Part shown: one piece after another, positions 1-5,860 of the stretch
How positions within the stretch are numbered: the first letter of the stretch is position 1
Layout of the letters: each line of letters opens with the position of its first letter
Assembly (NCBI GenBank): GCA_021808185.1
Contig: JAKBCB010000225.1
Location: 1 to 6,390 of the forward strand
Length of the DNA stretch: 6,390 nt
Direction of reading: 5' to 3'
Source: Pseudomonadota bacterium
GTDB taxonomy: Bacteria > Pseudomonadota > Alphaproteobacteria > Acetobacterales > Acetobacteraceae
Made by a program: the position numbers and the translations under genes
The notes under the pieces: generated by a model
Seen by the model: only the letters and a program-made list of their open reading frames with translations
Databases searched by the model: none
What the model was told of the DNA's origin: nothing

Positions 1-269
1 GTGTCCTCGGCCAGCACCACCGCCACGATGTCGGACAGCTTGATGTCGCGTCGCGGCCGGCCCAGCCGGTAGCCGCCGCGCGGCCCGCGCACGCTCTCCA
101 GCAATCCGGCGCGTGAGAGCGCCTGCAGCAGCGGCTCCATCCCCCGCCGCGCCAGCCCCAGCCGCTCGGCAATGTCGGCGGCGCTGACGGTCGCGGATCG
201 GCCGCCGTGAAAGGCGACATCCAACATGACGGTGACGGCCACCATGGCCCGGTCTCGGCGAATCAACAT
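1..269 (-). CDS. Rrf2-family transcriptional regulator, 3' part missing (runs off left edge)
   Basis: The first 89 residues of a DNA-binding regulator are visible; the gene continues beyond the left edge. The start MLIRRDRAM matches the N-terminus of Rrf2 proteins. Residues about 28-81 form the winged helix-turn-helix: an ADIAERLGL helix, a MEPLLQALSRAGLLES recognition region, the family signature RGPRGGYRLGRP (about 61-72) and then DIKLSDIV. Rrf2 proteins (IscR, NsrR, CymR, RirA) are dimeric repressors or sensors, and many hold an Fe-S cluster on three cysteines. Those cysteines would lie just past the window edge, so cluster binding cannot be judged. Position 269 was chosen for its fit to the family; an in-frame ATG at 281 would add MWAR. 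Neither start has a clear ribosome binding site. The gene is divergent from cysK, and CymR-type Rrf2 proteins control cysteine genes, so local control of cysK is a reasonable inference. Confidence 0.85.
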   Translation of the reverse strand, partial: MLIRRDRAMVAVTVMLDVAFHGGRSATVSAADIAERLGLARRGMEPLLQALSRAGLLESVRGPRGGYRLGRPRRDIKLSDIVAVVLAED

Positions 270-341
270 GCGTGCCCACATCGTAGCAGGGTTTCGAGGC
301 GGGGTGAATCCACGACGGGAAAATGTGGTAGGAAATCTGGC
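270..341. promoter_or_regulatory. divergent intergenic region between the Rrf2 gene and cysK
   Basis: About 72 bp separate the two divergent start codons, so both promoters and any operator for the Rrf2 regulator should lie here. I could not identify a convincing -35/-10 pair. The only AT-richer patch is around 316-336, just before cysK. Weak dyads exist (CCAC at 310-313 with GTGG at 325-328), but the arms are only 4 bp and could be chance. The regulatory role is inferred from gene layout, not from a recognised motif. Confidence 0.4.
330..333 (+). promoter_or_regulatory. ribosome binding site that decides the cysK start
   Basis: AGGA lies 8 bases upstream of the ATG at 342. It supports that codon as the true start rather than the in-frame ATG at 207. 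Starting at 207 would add 45 residues of non-family sequence read through the opposite-strand Rrf2 gene. Confidence 0.6.
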
Positions 342-1346
342 ATGAACAAACTCGACACCGGAGTCTCGCACCTCCCCGCCCGGCCGGCGCGGGAGGCGCC
401 GCACGCGCGCGGCCGCATCTACGATAGCGTGCTGGACGTGATCGGCGCCACGCCGCTGGTGCGTGTCCCCCGCCTCGCCGCCGAGGACGGGCTGACCGCC
501 GACCTCGCGCTGAAGCTGGAATTCTTCAATCCGCTCGGCTCGGTCAAGGACCGCATCGGTCTGGCCATGATCGAGCGCGCCGAGGCCGAGGGCACCATCC
601 ATCCCGGCCGCTCCGTGCTGGTCGAGCCGACATCCGGCAACACCGGCATCGCTCTCGGCTTCGTCGCCGCCGCCAAGGGCTACCGCCTCGTCGTCACCAT
701 GCCCGAAGGTGCGTCGATCGAGCGGCGCAAGATGTTGCGGCTGATGGGGGCGGAGGTGCAGCTCACCCCCGCGCGGCAGGGCATGGCCGGCGCCATCGCG
801 CGTGCCGAGGCGATCCTCGCGGCGACGCCCGAGGCCTGGATGCCGCGCCAGTTCGACAACCCGGCCAACCCCGAGGCGCACGAGGCGGCAACCGCCGAGG
901 AAATCTGGACCGACACCGGCGGCGCCGTCGATATCGTGGTCGGCGGCGCCGGCACCGGCGGCACAATGACCGGCATCGCGCGCGGCTTGAAGCGCAAGAA
1001 GCCCTCCGTGCAATGCTACGTCGTCGAGCCCACGGAGAGCGCCGTGCTCTCCGGCGACGAGCCCGGCCCGCACGGCTTGCAGGGCATCGGCCCCGGCTTC
1101 CAGCCATCGGTGCTGCAACTCGACCTGATGGACGGGATTCTGCGCGTCTCCGAGCGCGAGGGCCTGGCCGCCGCCCGCCGGTGCGCCACGGTGGAGGGGC
1201 TGCCCATCGGCATATCCTCCGGGGCCGCGCTTCATGCCGCGCTGGAACTGGCGAAAAACCCGGCGCACGCGGGAAAATTGATCGTCGCCATCGCGCCCAG
1301 CTTCGCGGAACGATATCTTTCCACCTCGCTGTTCGCTGGACTGTAA
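342..1346 (+). CDS. cysK: Cysteine synthase (O-acetylserine sulfhydrylase), PLP-dependent
   Basis: A 334-residue fold-type II PLP enzyme that makes L-cysteine from O-acetylserine and sulfide in the cytoplasm. The conserved core starts near residue 26 (IYDSVLDVIGATPLVRV). The PLP lysine is Lys69 in NPLGSVKDRIG, the substrate/asparagine loop is PTSGNTG (96-102), the PLP-phosphate loop is GGAGTGGT (201-208), and the ring-nitrogen serine motif is ISSGAA (291-296). GPHGLQGIGPGF (242-253) and the C-terminal ERYLSTSLF (323-331) are typical of CysK rather than CysM. About 25 extra, poorly conserved residues precede the core; CysK proteins usually start close to it. The gene is divergent from an Rrf2 regulator and is followed after 12 bp by an M20 amidohydrolase, probably in one transcript. 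A sulfur donor other than sulfide, or a related beta-replacement reaction, cannot be excluded from sequence alone. Confidence 0.92.
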   Translation: MNKLDTGVSHLPARPAREAPHARGRIYDSVLDVIGATPLVRVPRLAAEDGLTADLALKLEFFNPLGSVKDRIGLAMIERAEAEGTIHPGRSVLVEPTSGNTGIALGFVAAAKGYRLVVTMPEGASIERRKMLRLMGAEVQLTPARQGMAGAIARAEAILAATPEAWMPRQFDNPANPEAHEAATAEEIWTDTGGAVDIVVGGAGTGGTMTGIARGLKRKKPSVQCYVVEPTESAVLSGDEPGPHGLQGIGPGFQPSVLQLDLMDGILRVSEREGLAAARRCATVEGLPIGISSGAALHAALELAKNPAHAGKLIVAIAPSFAERYLSTSLFAGL

Positions 1347-1358
1347 CCGGAGCCCCGC

Positions 1359-2561
1359 ATGCCCCAGATCGATGGCGCCCGCCTGCTCGCCGACCTGCAT
1401 CGGTTGCGCGATTTCGGCCGCTTCGAGACCGGGGTGCATCGTCCGACCTACTCGGACGTCGATATGCGCAGCCGGCACTGGCTGACGGAGCGCATGACCG
1501 AAGCGGGGCTGACCCCGGATCTGGACGGGATCGGCAACGTCATCGGCCGCGCCCCCGGCCCCGGCCCCAAGCTGCTGGTCGGCAGCCATACCGAGACGCA
1601 GAATTACGCCGGCTGGCTCGATGGCGCGCTGGGCGTCATGTACGCGCTCGAACTCGCGCGGGTGTTGCCGGGCCAGATCGACGTCGCCGCCTGGGCCGAC
1701 GAGGAAGGCCATTTTGGCGCCTTCCTCGGTAGCCGCTCCTTCGTGCGCGAGGTGGAGGAGGCGGAGATCGACGCCGCCCGCAACGCGCATAACGGCACGC
1801 CGATGCGCACCGCCCTCGCCGAGGCCGGTCTCGCCGGCCGCCACCGCAGCCATGTCGAGCCCGGCCGCTATCGCGGCTATCTGGAGGCGCACATCGAACA
1901 GGGCGACGAACTGGACAGCACGGGCAAGAAGCTCGGCATCGTCACCAGCATCGTCGGTATCTGGACGTTTTCCGTCGTCTTCCACGGCATCCAGAACCAC
2001 GCCGGCACCACCCGCATGGCGATCCGCAAGGACGCGGGCGTGGCGCTGGTGAACTACTGCGCCGCCATCCAGCGCCACATGCCGGAAGTCGCGGCCCCCC
2101 GCTCGGTCTGGACGGTCGGCCGCATCGCCCTGGTGCCCGGTGCCGCGAGCATCATTCCCGGCCGCGCCGAAATGCTGCTGCAAATGCGCGACGCCGACCC
2201 CGACGTGCTCGCCCGCATGGAAGCCCTGGCCCACCGGCTGGTCGCCGAGGCCAACGCCGCCGGCCCCTGCCGCGCCGAGATCGAGTGCGTGTTCCGTTCG
2301 ACGCCAAAGCTAATGTCATTAGCCTTCCAGGACGCGCTGGAGCGCGCCGCCGAACGCCACGCCCCTGGCCTGCACCAGCGCATGCCGAGCGGCGCCGGCC
2401 ACGACGCGCAGATCCTGGCCAAGGTGATGCCTTCCGCCATGCTGTTCGTCCCCAGCATCGGTGGCATCAGCCACCACATCGCCGAGGACACCGAGGAAGC
2501 GGATATCGTGCTCGGCTGTCAGGTGCTGGCGGACGCGGCGGCGGAGATCTTGCGCGGGTAG
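1359..2561 (+). CDS. M20-family Zn-dependent amidohydrolase (N-carbamoyl-L-amino acid hydrolase / allantoate amidohydrolase type)
   Basis: A 400-residue metallo-amidohydrolase, the usual length for the hydantoinase/carbamoylase group of family M20. Likely metal ligands, by family pattern, are His77 (GSHTET), Asp88 (GWLDGALGV), Glu115/Glu116 (ADEEGHFG), His178 (EAHIEQG) and His372 (GISHH). The dimerisation/lid domain, about residues 200-310, contains NHAGTT (213-218), which contributes to the substrate site. GAGHDA (345-350) precedes the last ligand. Enzymes of this group remove the carbamoyl group from N-carbamoyl amino acids, or hydrolyse allantoate or ureidoglycine-like compounds; the exact substrate cannot be assigned. 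One oddity is that the usual HxD of the metal site reads HxE (Glu79). GGAG at 1349-1352, six bases before the ATG, supports the start. The gene lies 12 bp after cysK, so co-transcription is likely and a cysteine-related N-carbamoyl substrate is conceivable. No signal peptide is seen. Confidence 0.87.
   Translation: MPQIDGARLLADLHRLRDFGRFETGVHRPTYSDVDMRSRHWLTERMTEAGLTPDLDGIGNVIGRAPGPGPKLLVGSHTETQNYAGWLDGALGVMYALELARVLPGQIDVAAWADEEGHFGAFLGSRSFVREVEEAEIDAARNAHNGTPMRTALAEAGLAGRHRSHVEPGRYRGYLEAHIEQGDELDSTGKKLGIVTSIVGIWTFSVVFHGIQNHAGTTRMAIRKDAGVALVNYCAAIQRHMPEVAAPRSVWTVGRIALVPGAASIIPGRAEMLLQMRDADPDVLARMEALAHRLVAEANAAGPCRAEIECVFRSTPKLMSLAFQDALERAAERHAPGLHQRMPSGAGHDAQILAKVMPSAMLFVPSIGGISHHIAEDTEEADIVLGCQVLADAAAEILRG
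2309..2323. repeat. perfect 15-bp palindrome inside the hydrolase gene
   Basis: GCTAATG-T-CATTAGC has two 7-bp arms around a single central base. It is an AT-rich island in very GC-rich coding sequence, and in frame it produces the codons CTA and TTA, both expected to be rare in such a genome. The encoded residues (KLMSLA, near 317-322) are not part of a known catalytic motif. It could be an intragenic operator, a small hairpin, or chance. Confidence 0.5.
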
Positions 2562-2580
2562 CAGGCGGCGGCGCGCCCGC
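2562..2580. other. convergent junction between the hydrolase and dhaK, no clear terminator
   Basis: Only 19 bp separate the two stop codons. The junction contains the palindrome GGCGCGCC (2570-2577). A weak dyad, GCGGG (2554-2558) with CCCGC (2576-2580), spans it. Neither strand has the T-run of an intrinsic terminator, so termination may be Rho-dependent or lie inside the opposing gene. Confidence 0.5.
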
Positions 2581-3567
2581 TCACACCCCCCAGCGCAGCC
2601 CCGCCGTGTGCACCGGCGCATCCCACAGCCTGGCCAGTTCGTCGTCCAGCGCGGTGACGGTGATCGAGCAGCCGGCCATGTCCAGCGAGGTGACGTAGTT
2701 GCCCACCAGCGAGCGCGCCACCCTCACGCCGTGCCCCTCCAGCACGCGCCGCGCCGCGTGGTACATCAGATAAAGCTCCATCGCGGGCGTCGCGCCGAAA
2801 CCGTTGACGAGCAGCAGCACATCGCCGGGCGGTGCTGCAAAATCGGTCAGGATGGCGCCCACCATCTCGTCCGCCAGCGCGTCCGCCGATTGCAGTTTCT
2901 CCCGCCGCCGGCCCGGCTCGCCATGGATGCCGACGCCGATTTCGATCTCGTCCTCGCCGATGGAGAACATTGGCCGGCCGATGGCGGGGACGGTGCAACT
3001 TGTCAGCGCGACACCCATCGACTTCGTTGCCGCGTTCACCCGCGTCCCCAGCGCCTGAAGCGTGGCCAGATCGGCGCCCTGCTCGGCCGCGGCGCCGACG
3101 ATCTTTTCCACGATCATGGTGCCCGCCACCCCGCGCCGTCCGGTGGAGTAGGTCGAGGTTTCCACGGCCACGTCGTCGTCGGTAACGATCATCGCGACAG
3201 TGGCGCCGGACATTTCCCGGCCCATGTCGAAATTCATCACATCGCCTTCGTAGTTCTTAACGATGAACAGAACGCCCGCCCCGGTATCGACGGCCGCCGC
3301 TGCCTCGGCGATCTGGTCCGGCGTGGGGGCGGTGAACACCTGGCCGGGGCAGGCGGCGTCCAGCATGCCCATGCCGACGAACCCCGCGTGCAACGGCTCG
3401 TGCCCGCTGCCGCCACCGGAGATCAGGCCCACTTTTCCGGGCTTCAGCGTCCGGCGGCGAACGAATTTCCGCTCCTCGCCGAGGATGACAAGATCGGCGT
3501 GCGCGGCGGCAAAGCCGTCCAGGCTTTCGGCCAGCAGCGTGTCCGTCGTGTTCAGGAATTTCTTCAT
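2581..3567 (-). CDS. dhaK: Dihydroxyacetone kinase, substrate-binding subunit DhaK
   Basis: A 328-residue DhaK subunit that binds dihydroxyacetone covalently as a hemiaminal on a histidine and receives phosphate from ADP-bound DhaL, giving dihydroxyacetone phosphate. Visible motifs are GLISGGGSGHEPLHAGFVG (47-65, with His56), KNYEGDVMNF (104-113, with Asp109) and GIHGEPG (213-219, with His215). These correspond to His56, Asp109 and His218 of E. coli DhaK, so the full active site is present and this is not a catalytically dead DhaQ-like regulator. It lacks the fused C-terminal ATP-binding DhaL domain of ATP-dependent kinases, which fits a PTS-type enzyme. It is the last gene of the dhaL-dhaM-HPr-EI-dhaK operon, 25 bp after the enzyme I stop. 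A related keto-sugar such as erythrulose is a less likely substrate. Confidence 0.95.
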   Translation of the reverse strand: MKKFLNTTDTLLAESLDGFAAAHADLVILGEERKFVRRRTLKPGKVGLISGGGSGHEPLHAGFVGMGMLDAACPGQVFTAPTPDQIAEAAAAVDTGAGVLFIVKNYEGDVMNFDMGREMSGATVAMIVTDDDVAVETSTYSTGRRGVAGTMIVEKIVGAAAEQGADLATLQALGTRVNAATKSMGVALTSCTVPAIGRPMFSIGEDEIEIGVGIHGEPGRRREKLQSADALADEMVGAILTDFAAPPGDVLLLVNGFGATPAMELYLMYHAARRVLEGHGVRVARSLVGNYVTSLDMAGCSITVTALDDELARLWDAPVHTAGLRWGV

Positions 3568-3572
3568 CGTAT

Positions 3573-3578
3573 CCCCCC
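3573..3578 (-). promoter_or_regulatory. strong G-rich ribosome binding site for dhaK
   Basis: Read on the minus strand this is GGGGGG, five bases before the dhaK ATG. It sits in the only real gap of the operon, so dhaK can be translated independently of enzyme I, unlike the tightly overlapped upstream genes. Confidence 0.55.
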
Positions 3579-3592
3579 GTAGAGTCTGCGGC

Positions 3593-5182
3593 CTAACCGT
3601 AGCGTGCGATCGCCGCCTTCACCGGCCCGACCGCGTTCGGCGCCATCGACAGGCTGGTGATCCCTGCATCCAGCAACGCGGGCACGAGCGAAACCTCGCC
3701 GGCGGCGTCGCCGCACAGGCTGACCTCGCGCCCGATCCGCGCGCCATGCGCCGCCACCTCCGCGATCAGCCGCAGCACCGCCGGGTTCGTCACGTCCGCC
3801 AGCCCCGCCACCGCGCCGATGTCGCGGGCAGACGCGGTGACGTATTGCGTCAGGTCGTTGCTGCCGATGGAAAAAAACGCCGCGTCGAACCGCTCGATCG
3901 CCAGCGCCGCCGCCGGCACCTCCACCATCATGCCGAGCGCCGGGCGCCGTGCCGGCAGCGCGCGGGCGGCGAGGTCCGCCATGGCGGCGTCGAGCAACGC
4001 CCGCGTGGCTTCCAGTTCCTCCGGCACCGTGATCATCGGCACCATCACCTTCAACTCGCCATGCACGGCGGCACGCGCGAGCGCGCGCAACTGGACGGAA
4101 AAGACCTCCGGCCGCACCAGCGACAGGCGCACCCCGCGCAGGCCGAGGAACGGGTTGGACTCGCCCGGCACGGTCAGCCCGGCAATCGGCTTGTCGCCGC
4201 CCGCATCCAGCGTGCGGATCGTCACCGGCCGCCCCGCCGCCCATTCGACGATGCGGCGATACTGGCCGTACTGGGATTCCTCGTCCGGCAACGCGCCACT
4301 GGCGGGGAAGCACAGTTCGGTGCGGGTCAGGCCGATGCCGTCGCACAGCGCCGGGTCCAGCCCGTCCAGTTCCGACGGATCGGCCACATTGATCTGCACC
4401 AGCACGCGCTGGCCGCTCGCGGTGACGGCCGGCCGGTGCAGCACGTCTGCGGCGGCGCGCCCGGCCTCCCGCGCGTCGGCCGCCAGCGCCGCCAGACGCG
4501 CCTCGTCGGCCGCGTCCGGGCTGAGCCAGAGGCGGCCGGCGGCACCATCCAGCGCCGCGCGCGCGTGGCCCTCCGCCGCGATCGGGCCGAGCCCCACCAC
4601 CATCGGCACGCCGCGCGCGCGCGCCAGCATGGCGACGTGGCTGGCCTTGCTGCCGGCCGCCAGCGCGATGCCGCCGCCTTCGCGCCAGTCGGCGGCGAGG
4701 AAGCGGCTCGGCGTGATGTCGTCCGCCAGCACGATGGCGCCGGGGGGGAACGCGGGTTCCTCCGCCGTGCCGAGCAGGTGGCGCAGCACCCGCTCGCTCA
4801 GGTCGCGCAGATCGGCGGCGCGGGCCTGGAAATAGGCATCCTCCGCCGCCTCGTATTCCGCCACCTGAAACCCGAGCGATTCCACCCACGCCGCATCGGC
4901 CGCGGCACCGGCGGCGATGGCGGAGAGCGCTGGGTCGCGCAGCGCCTCGTCCTCCAGCATCGCGATCTGGAATTCCAGGATTTCCGCCGCGTCCCCGCCC
5001 GCCTGTTCGGCAAGCTCGGCAAGGTCGGCGACCGCCGCCTCGATCGCCGCCGTCAGCGCCGCGCGTTCCTGATCGGCACTCCCCGCCGTGCGCCGCGGCA
5101 CGAACGCCCCACCGAGGCGCACCAGCGGGCCGAGGGCGACCCCGGGTGCTGCCGGCCGGCCAATCAGTTCACGTCGCGGCAT
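3593..5182 (-). CDS. ptsI: PTS enzyme I (phosphoenolpyruvate-protein phosphotransferase), dha-operon type
   Basis: A 529-residue enzyme I that takes phosphate from PEP and passes it to HPr. Domains in order: an N-terminal segment starting LIGRPAAPGVALGPL, a helical HPr-binding region including EILEFQIAMLEDEAL (67-81), the phosphohistidine domain with His182 in GSKASHVAMLARARGVP, and a C-terminal PEP-binding barrel. The barrel shows GIGLTRTEL (283-291, Arg287), NPFLGLRGVR (343-352), VEVP (420-423), GSNDLTQY (440-447) and the catalytic Cys490 in SLCGDAAG. It is somewhat shorter than E. coli EI (about 575) but complete, and has no GAF domain, so it is not PtsP. Before the active His the sequence is GSKASH instead of the usual GGxTSH. 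The start overlaps the HPr gene by 14 bp and lacks a clear ribosome binding site, which suggests translational coupling. In this operon its likely job is to feed DhaM. The gene name is by family; it may not be the organism's general EI. Confidence 0.92.
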   Translation of the reverse strand: MPRRELIGRPAAPGVALGPLVRLGGAFVPRRTAGSADQERAALTAAIEAAVADLAELAEQAGGDAAEILEFQIAMLEDEALRDPALSAIAAGAAADAAWVESLGFQVAEYEAAEDAYFQARAADLRDLSERVLRHLLGTAEEPAFPPGAIVLADDITPSRFLAADWREGGGIALAAGSKASHVAMLARARGVPMVVGLGPIAAEGHARAALDGAAGRLWLSPDAADEARLAALAADAREAGRAAADVLHRPAVTASGQRVLVQINVADPSELDGLDPALCDGIGLTRTELCFPASGALPDEESQYGQYRRIVEWAAGRPVTIRTLDAGGDKPIAGLTVPGESNPFLGLRGVRLSLVRPEVFSVQLRALARAAVHGELKVMVPMITVPEELEATRALLDAAMADLAARALPARRPALGMMVEVPAAALAIERFDAAFFSIGSNDLTQYVTASARDIGAVAGLADVTNPAVLRLIAEVAAHGARIGREVSLCGDAAGEVSLVPALLDAGITSLSMAPNAVGPVKAAIARYG

Positions 5183-5480
5183 CGGCGCCCGGGGCTTCGT
5201 GGCCCTCGTCGAAATCGCGCCGCACCAGGGCCATCAGCGCCGCGAAGGCTTCCGCCGCCTGCTCGCCAGAGGCACGGATATGCAAGAGTTTGCCGCGTGG
5301 CGCCTTCATCGCCATCACCTTGACCACGCTTTTCGCGTCGATCCATGGGCCAGCCTCGTCCAATGCCACCTGCACCACCGCGTCCGGGAAGGACTTGGCA
5401 AGCTTGGTCAGCTTCACCGCCGGGCGGGCGTGCAGCCCGGTCGGGTTGGTGATCTCCACGGTGCCGGCATACCCGCTCAT
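5169..5480 (-). CDS. HPr-family phosphocarrier protein
   Basis: A 103-residue HPr that relays phosphate from enzyme I to the EIIA domain of DhaM. The active histidine is His17 in TNPTGLHARPAVKL. The second conserved region, DAKSVVKVMAMKAPRG (48-63), places Ser51 where HPr kinase/phosphorylase acts in other HPr proteins (Ser46). It is longer than the usual 85-90 residues because of a hydrophilic C-terminal tail of about 13 residues (DEGHEAPGADAAT). The start overlaps the dhaM stop as ATGA and has the site GAGGAG (5489-5494) eight bases upstream inside dhaM. A much longer in-frame reading from 5756 would run through dhaM in another frame and is rejected. The 3' end overlaps the enzyme I start by 14 bp. 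Confidence 0.93.
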   Translation of the reverse strand: MSGYAGTVEITNPTGLHARPAVKLTKLAKSFPDAVVQVALDEAGPWIDAKSVVKVMAMKAPRGKLLHIRASGEQAAEAFAALMALVRRDFDEGHEAPGADAAT

Positions 5481-5860
5481 GGCGAAAGCTCCTCGGCCGT
5501 CGCGCGCACCACATCCAGCGGCGAGCCGCCGGAGGCTTCGGTGGCGGCGATCACCGCGCCCTCCACAATGGGGGCGTTGCACACGACAACGCGGCCGCGC
5601 CGCGCCTCGTCCAGCAGTTCGATGGCCATTTCGGAATTGGTCTCGGCACCGCCCAGATCGACCAGGATGGCGACCCCGGCCTCCGACCATGCGCGGTCGA
5701 TGGCGGCGATGATCTCGGCGACATCCGTGCCCAGCCCGCCTTCGTTGCCGCCGCACCAGGCGAGCGGCACCTCCTCGCCCACCATCTGCCGCACCATGTC
5801 CGCCGCCCCCTTCGCCACGTCCGGCGAATGCGAGACGATGACGATGCCGACGTTGCTCAT
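5477..5860 (-). CDS. dhaM: DhaM, EIIA domain only (PTS-dependent dihydroxyacetone kinase phosphotransferase subunit)
   Basis: A 127-residue protein with the mannose-EIIA-like fold. It accepts phosphate from HPr and re-phosphorylates the ADP that stays bound to DhaL. The phosphohistidine is His11 in VGIVIVSHSPDVAKG, equivalent to His9 of E. coli DhaM. Other family marks are GGLGTDVAEI (41-50), VDLGGAETNSEMA (67-79) and NAPIVEGAV (95-103). In E. coli DhaM is about 470 residues, with HPr and part of EI fused behind this domain; here the protein ends after the EIIA domain and HPr and EI follow as separate genes. The start overlaps the dhaL stop as ATGA, and no clear ribosome binding site is seen, so translation is probably coupled to dhaL. 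Confidence 0.93.
   Translation of the reverse strand: MSNVGIVIVSHSPDVAKGAADMVRQMVGEEVPLAWCGGNEGGLGTDVAEIIAAIDRAWSEAGVAILVDLGGAETNSEMAIELLDEARRGRVVVCNAPIVEGAVIAATEASGGSPLDVVRATAEELSP
5489..5494 (-). promoter_or_regulatory. ribosome binding site for the HPr gene, inside dhaM
   Basis: GAGGAG on the minus strand lies eight bases before the ATG at 5480. It fixes the HPr start at the ATGA overlap with dhaM and excludes the longer upstream in-frame starts. Confidence 0.65.

Noticed and set aside
276..328. Inverted repeat CCACAT (276-281) / ATGTGG (323-328) as an Rrf2 operator
   Set aside because: The arms are only 6 bp with a 41-bp separation, and one arm lies at the start of the regulator gene. 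It matches no operator consensus I know and is easily chance.
207..341. Upstream in-frame extension of cysK starting at ATG 207
   Set aside because: The extra 45 residues match nothing in CysK proteins and overlap the opposite-strand Rrf2 gene. The ATG at 342 has an AGGA site at the right distance and leads into the conserved core.
1549..1572. Short Pro-Gly repeat (GCCCCCGGCCCCGGCCCC region) in the hydrolase
   Set aside because: It encodes an APGPGPGPK loop before the first metal motif. Family members vary in this loop, and simple GC-rich repeats are common in such genomes.
2554..2580. GCGGG...CCCGC dyad as a bidirectional intrinsic terminator
   Set aside because: The stem has only 5 bp with a 17-base loop, and no T-run follows on either strand.
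2581..3567. dhaK as a DhaQ-like regulatory pseudo-kinase subunit or an ATP-dependent single-chain kinase
   Set aside because: All three key residues (His56, Asp109, His215) are present, there is no fused DhaL domain, and the PTS subunits are in the same operon.
2461..3582. 373-codon plus-strand frame opposite dhaK
   Set aside because: It is antisense to dhaK, compositionally biased and without family features.
3564..4889. 441-codon minus-strand frame overlapping enzyme I
   Set aside because: It is an out-of-frame reading of the enzyme I gene, rich in Arg and Gly with no recognisable motif, while the overlapping frame has all enzyme I motifs.
3263..5323. 686-codon open frame on the plus strand opposite enzyme I and dhaK
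   Set aside because: Its translation is low-complexity Arg/Ala/Gly/His-rich with no domain, and it lies antisense to two clearly conserved genes. Long stop-free antisense frames are expected at this GC content.
5481..5756. Upstream extension of the HPr reading frame into dhaM
   Set aside because: It is an Arg-rich shadow of dhaM. HPr homology begins at the ATG at 5480, which has a GAGGAG site and an ATGA overlap.
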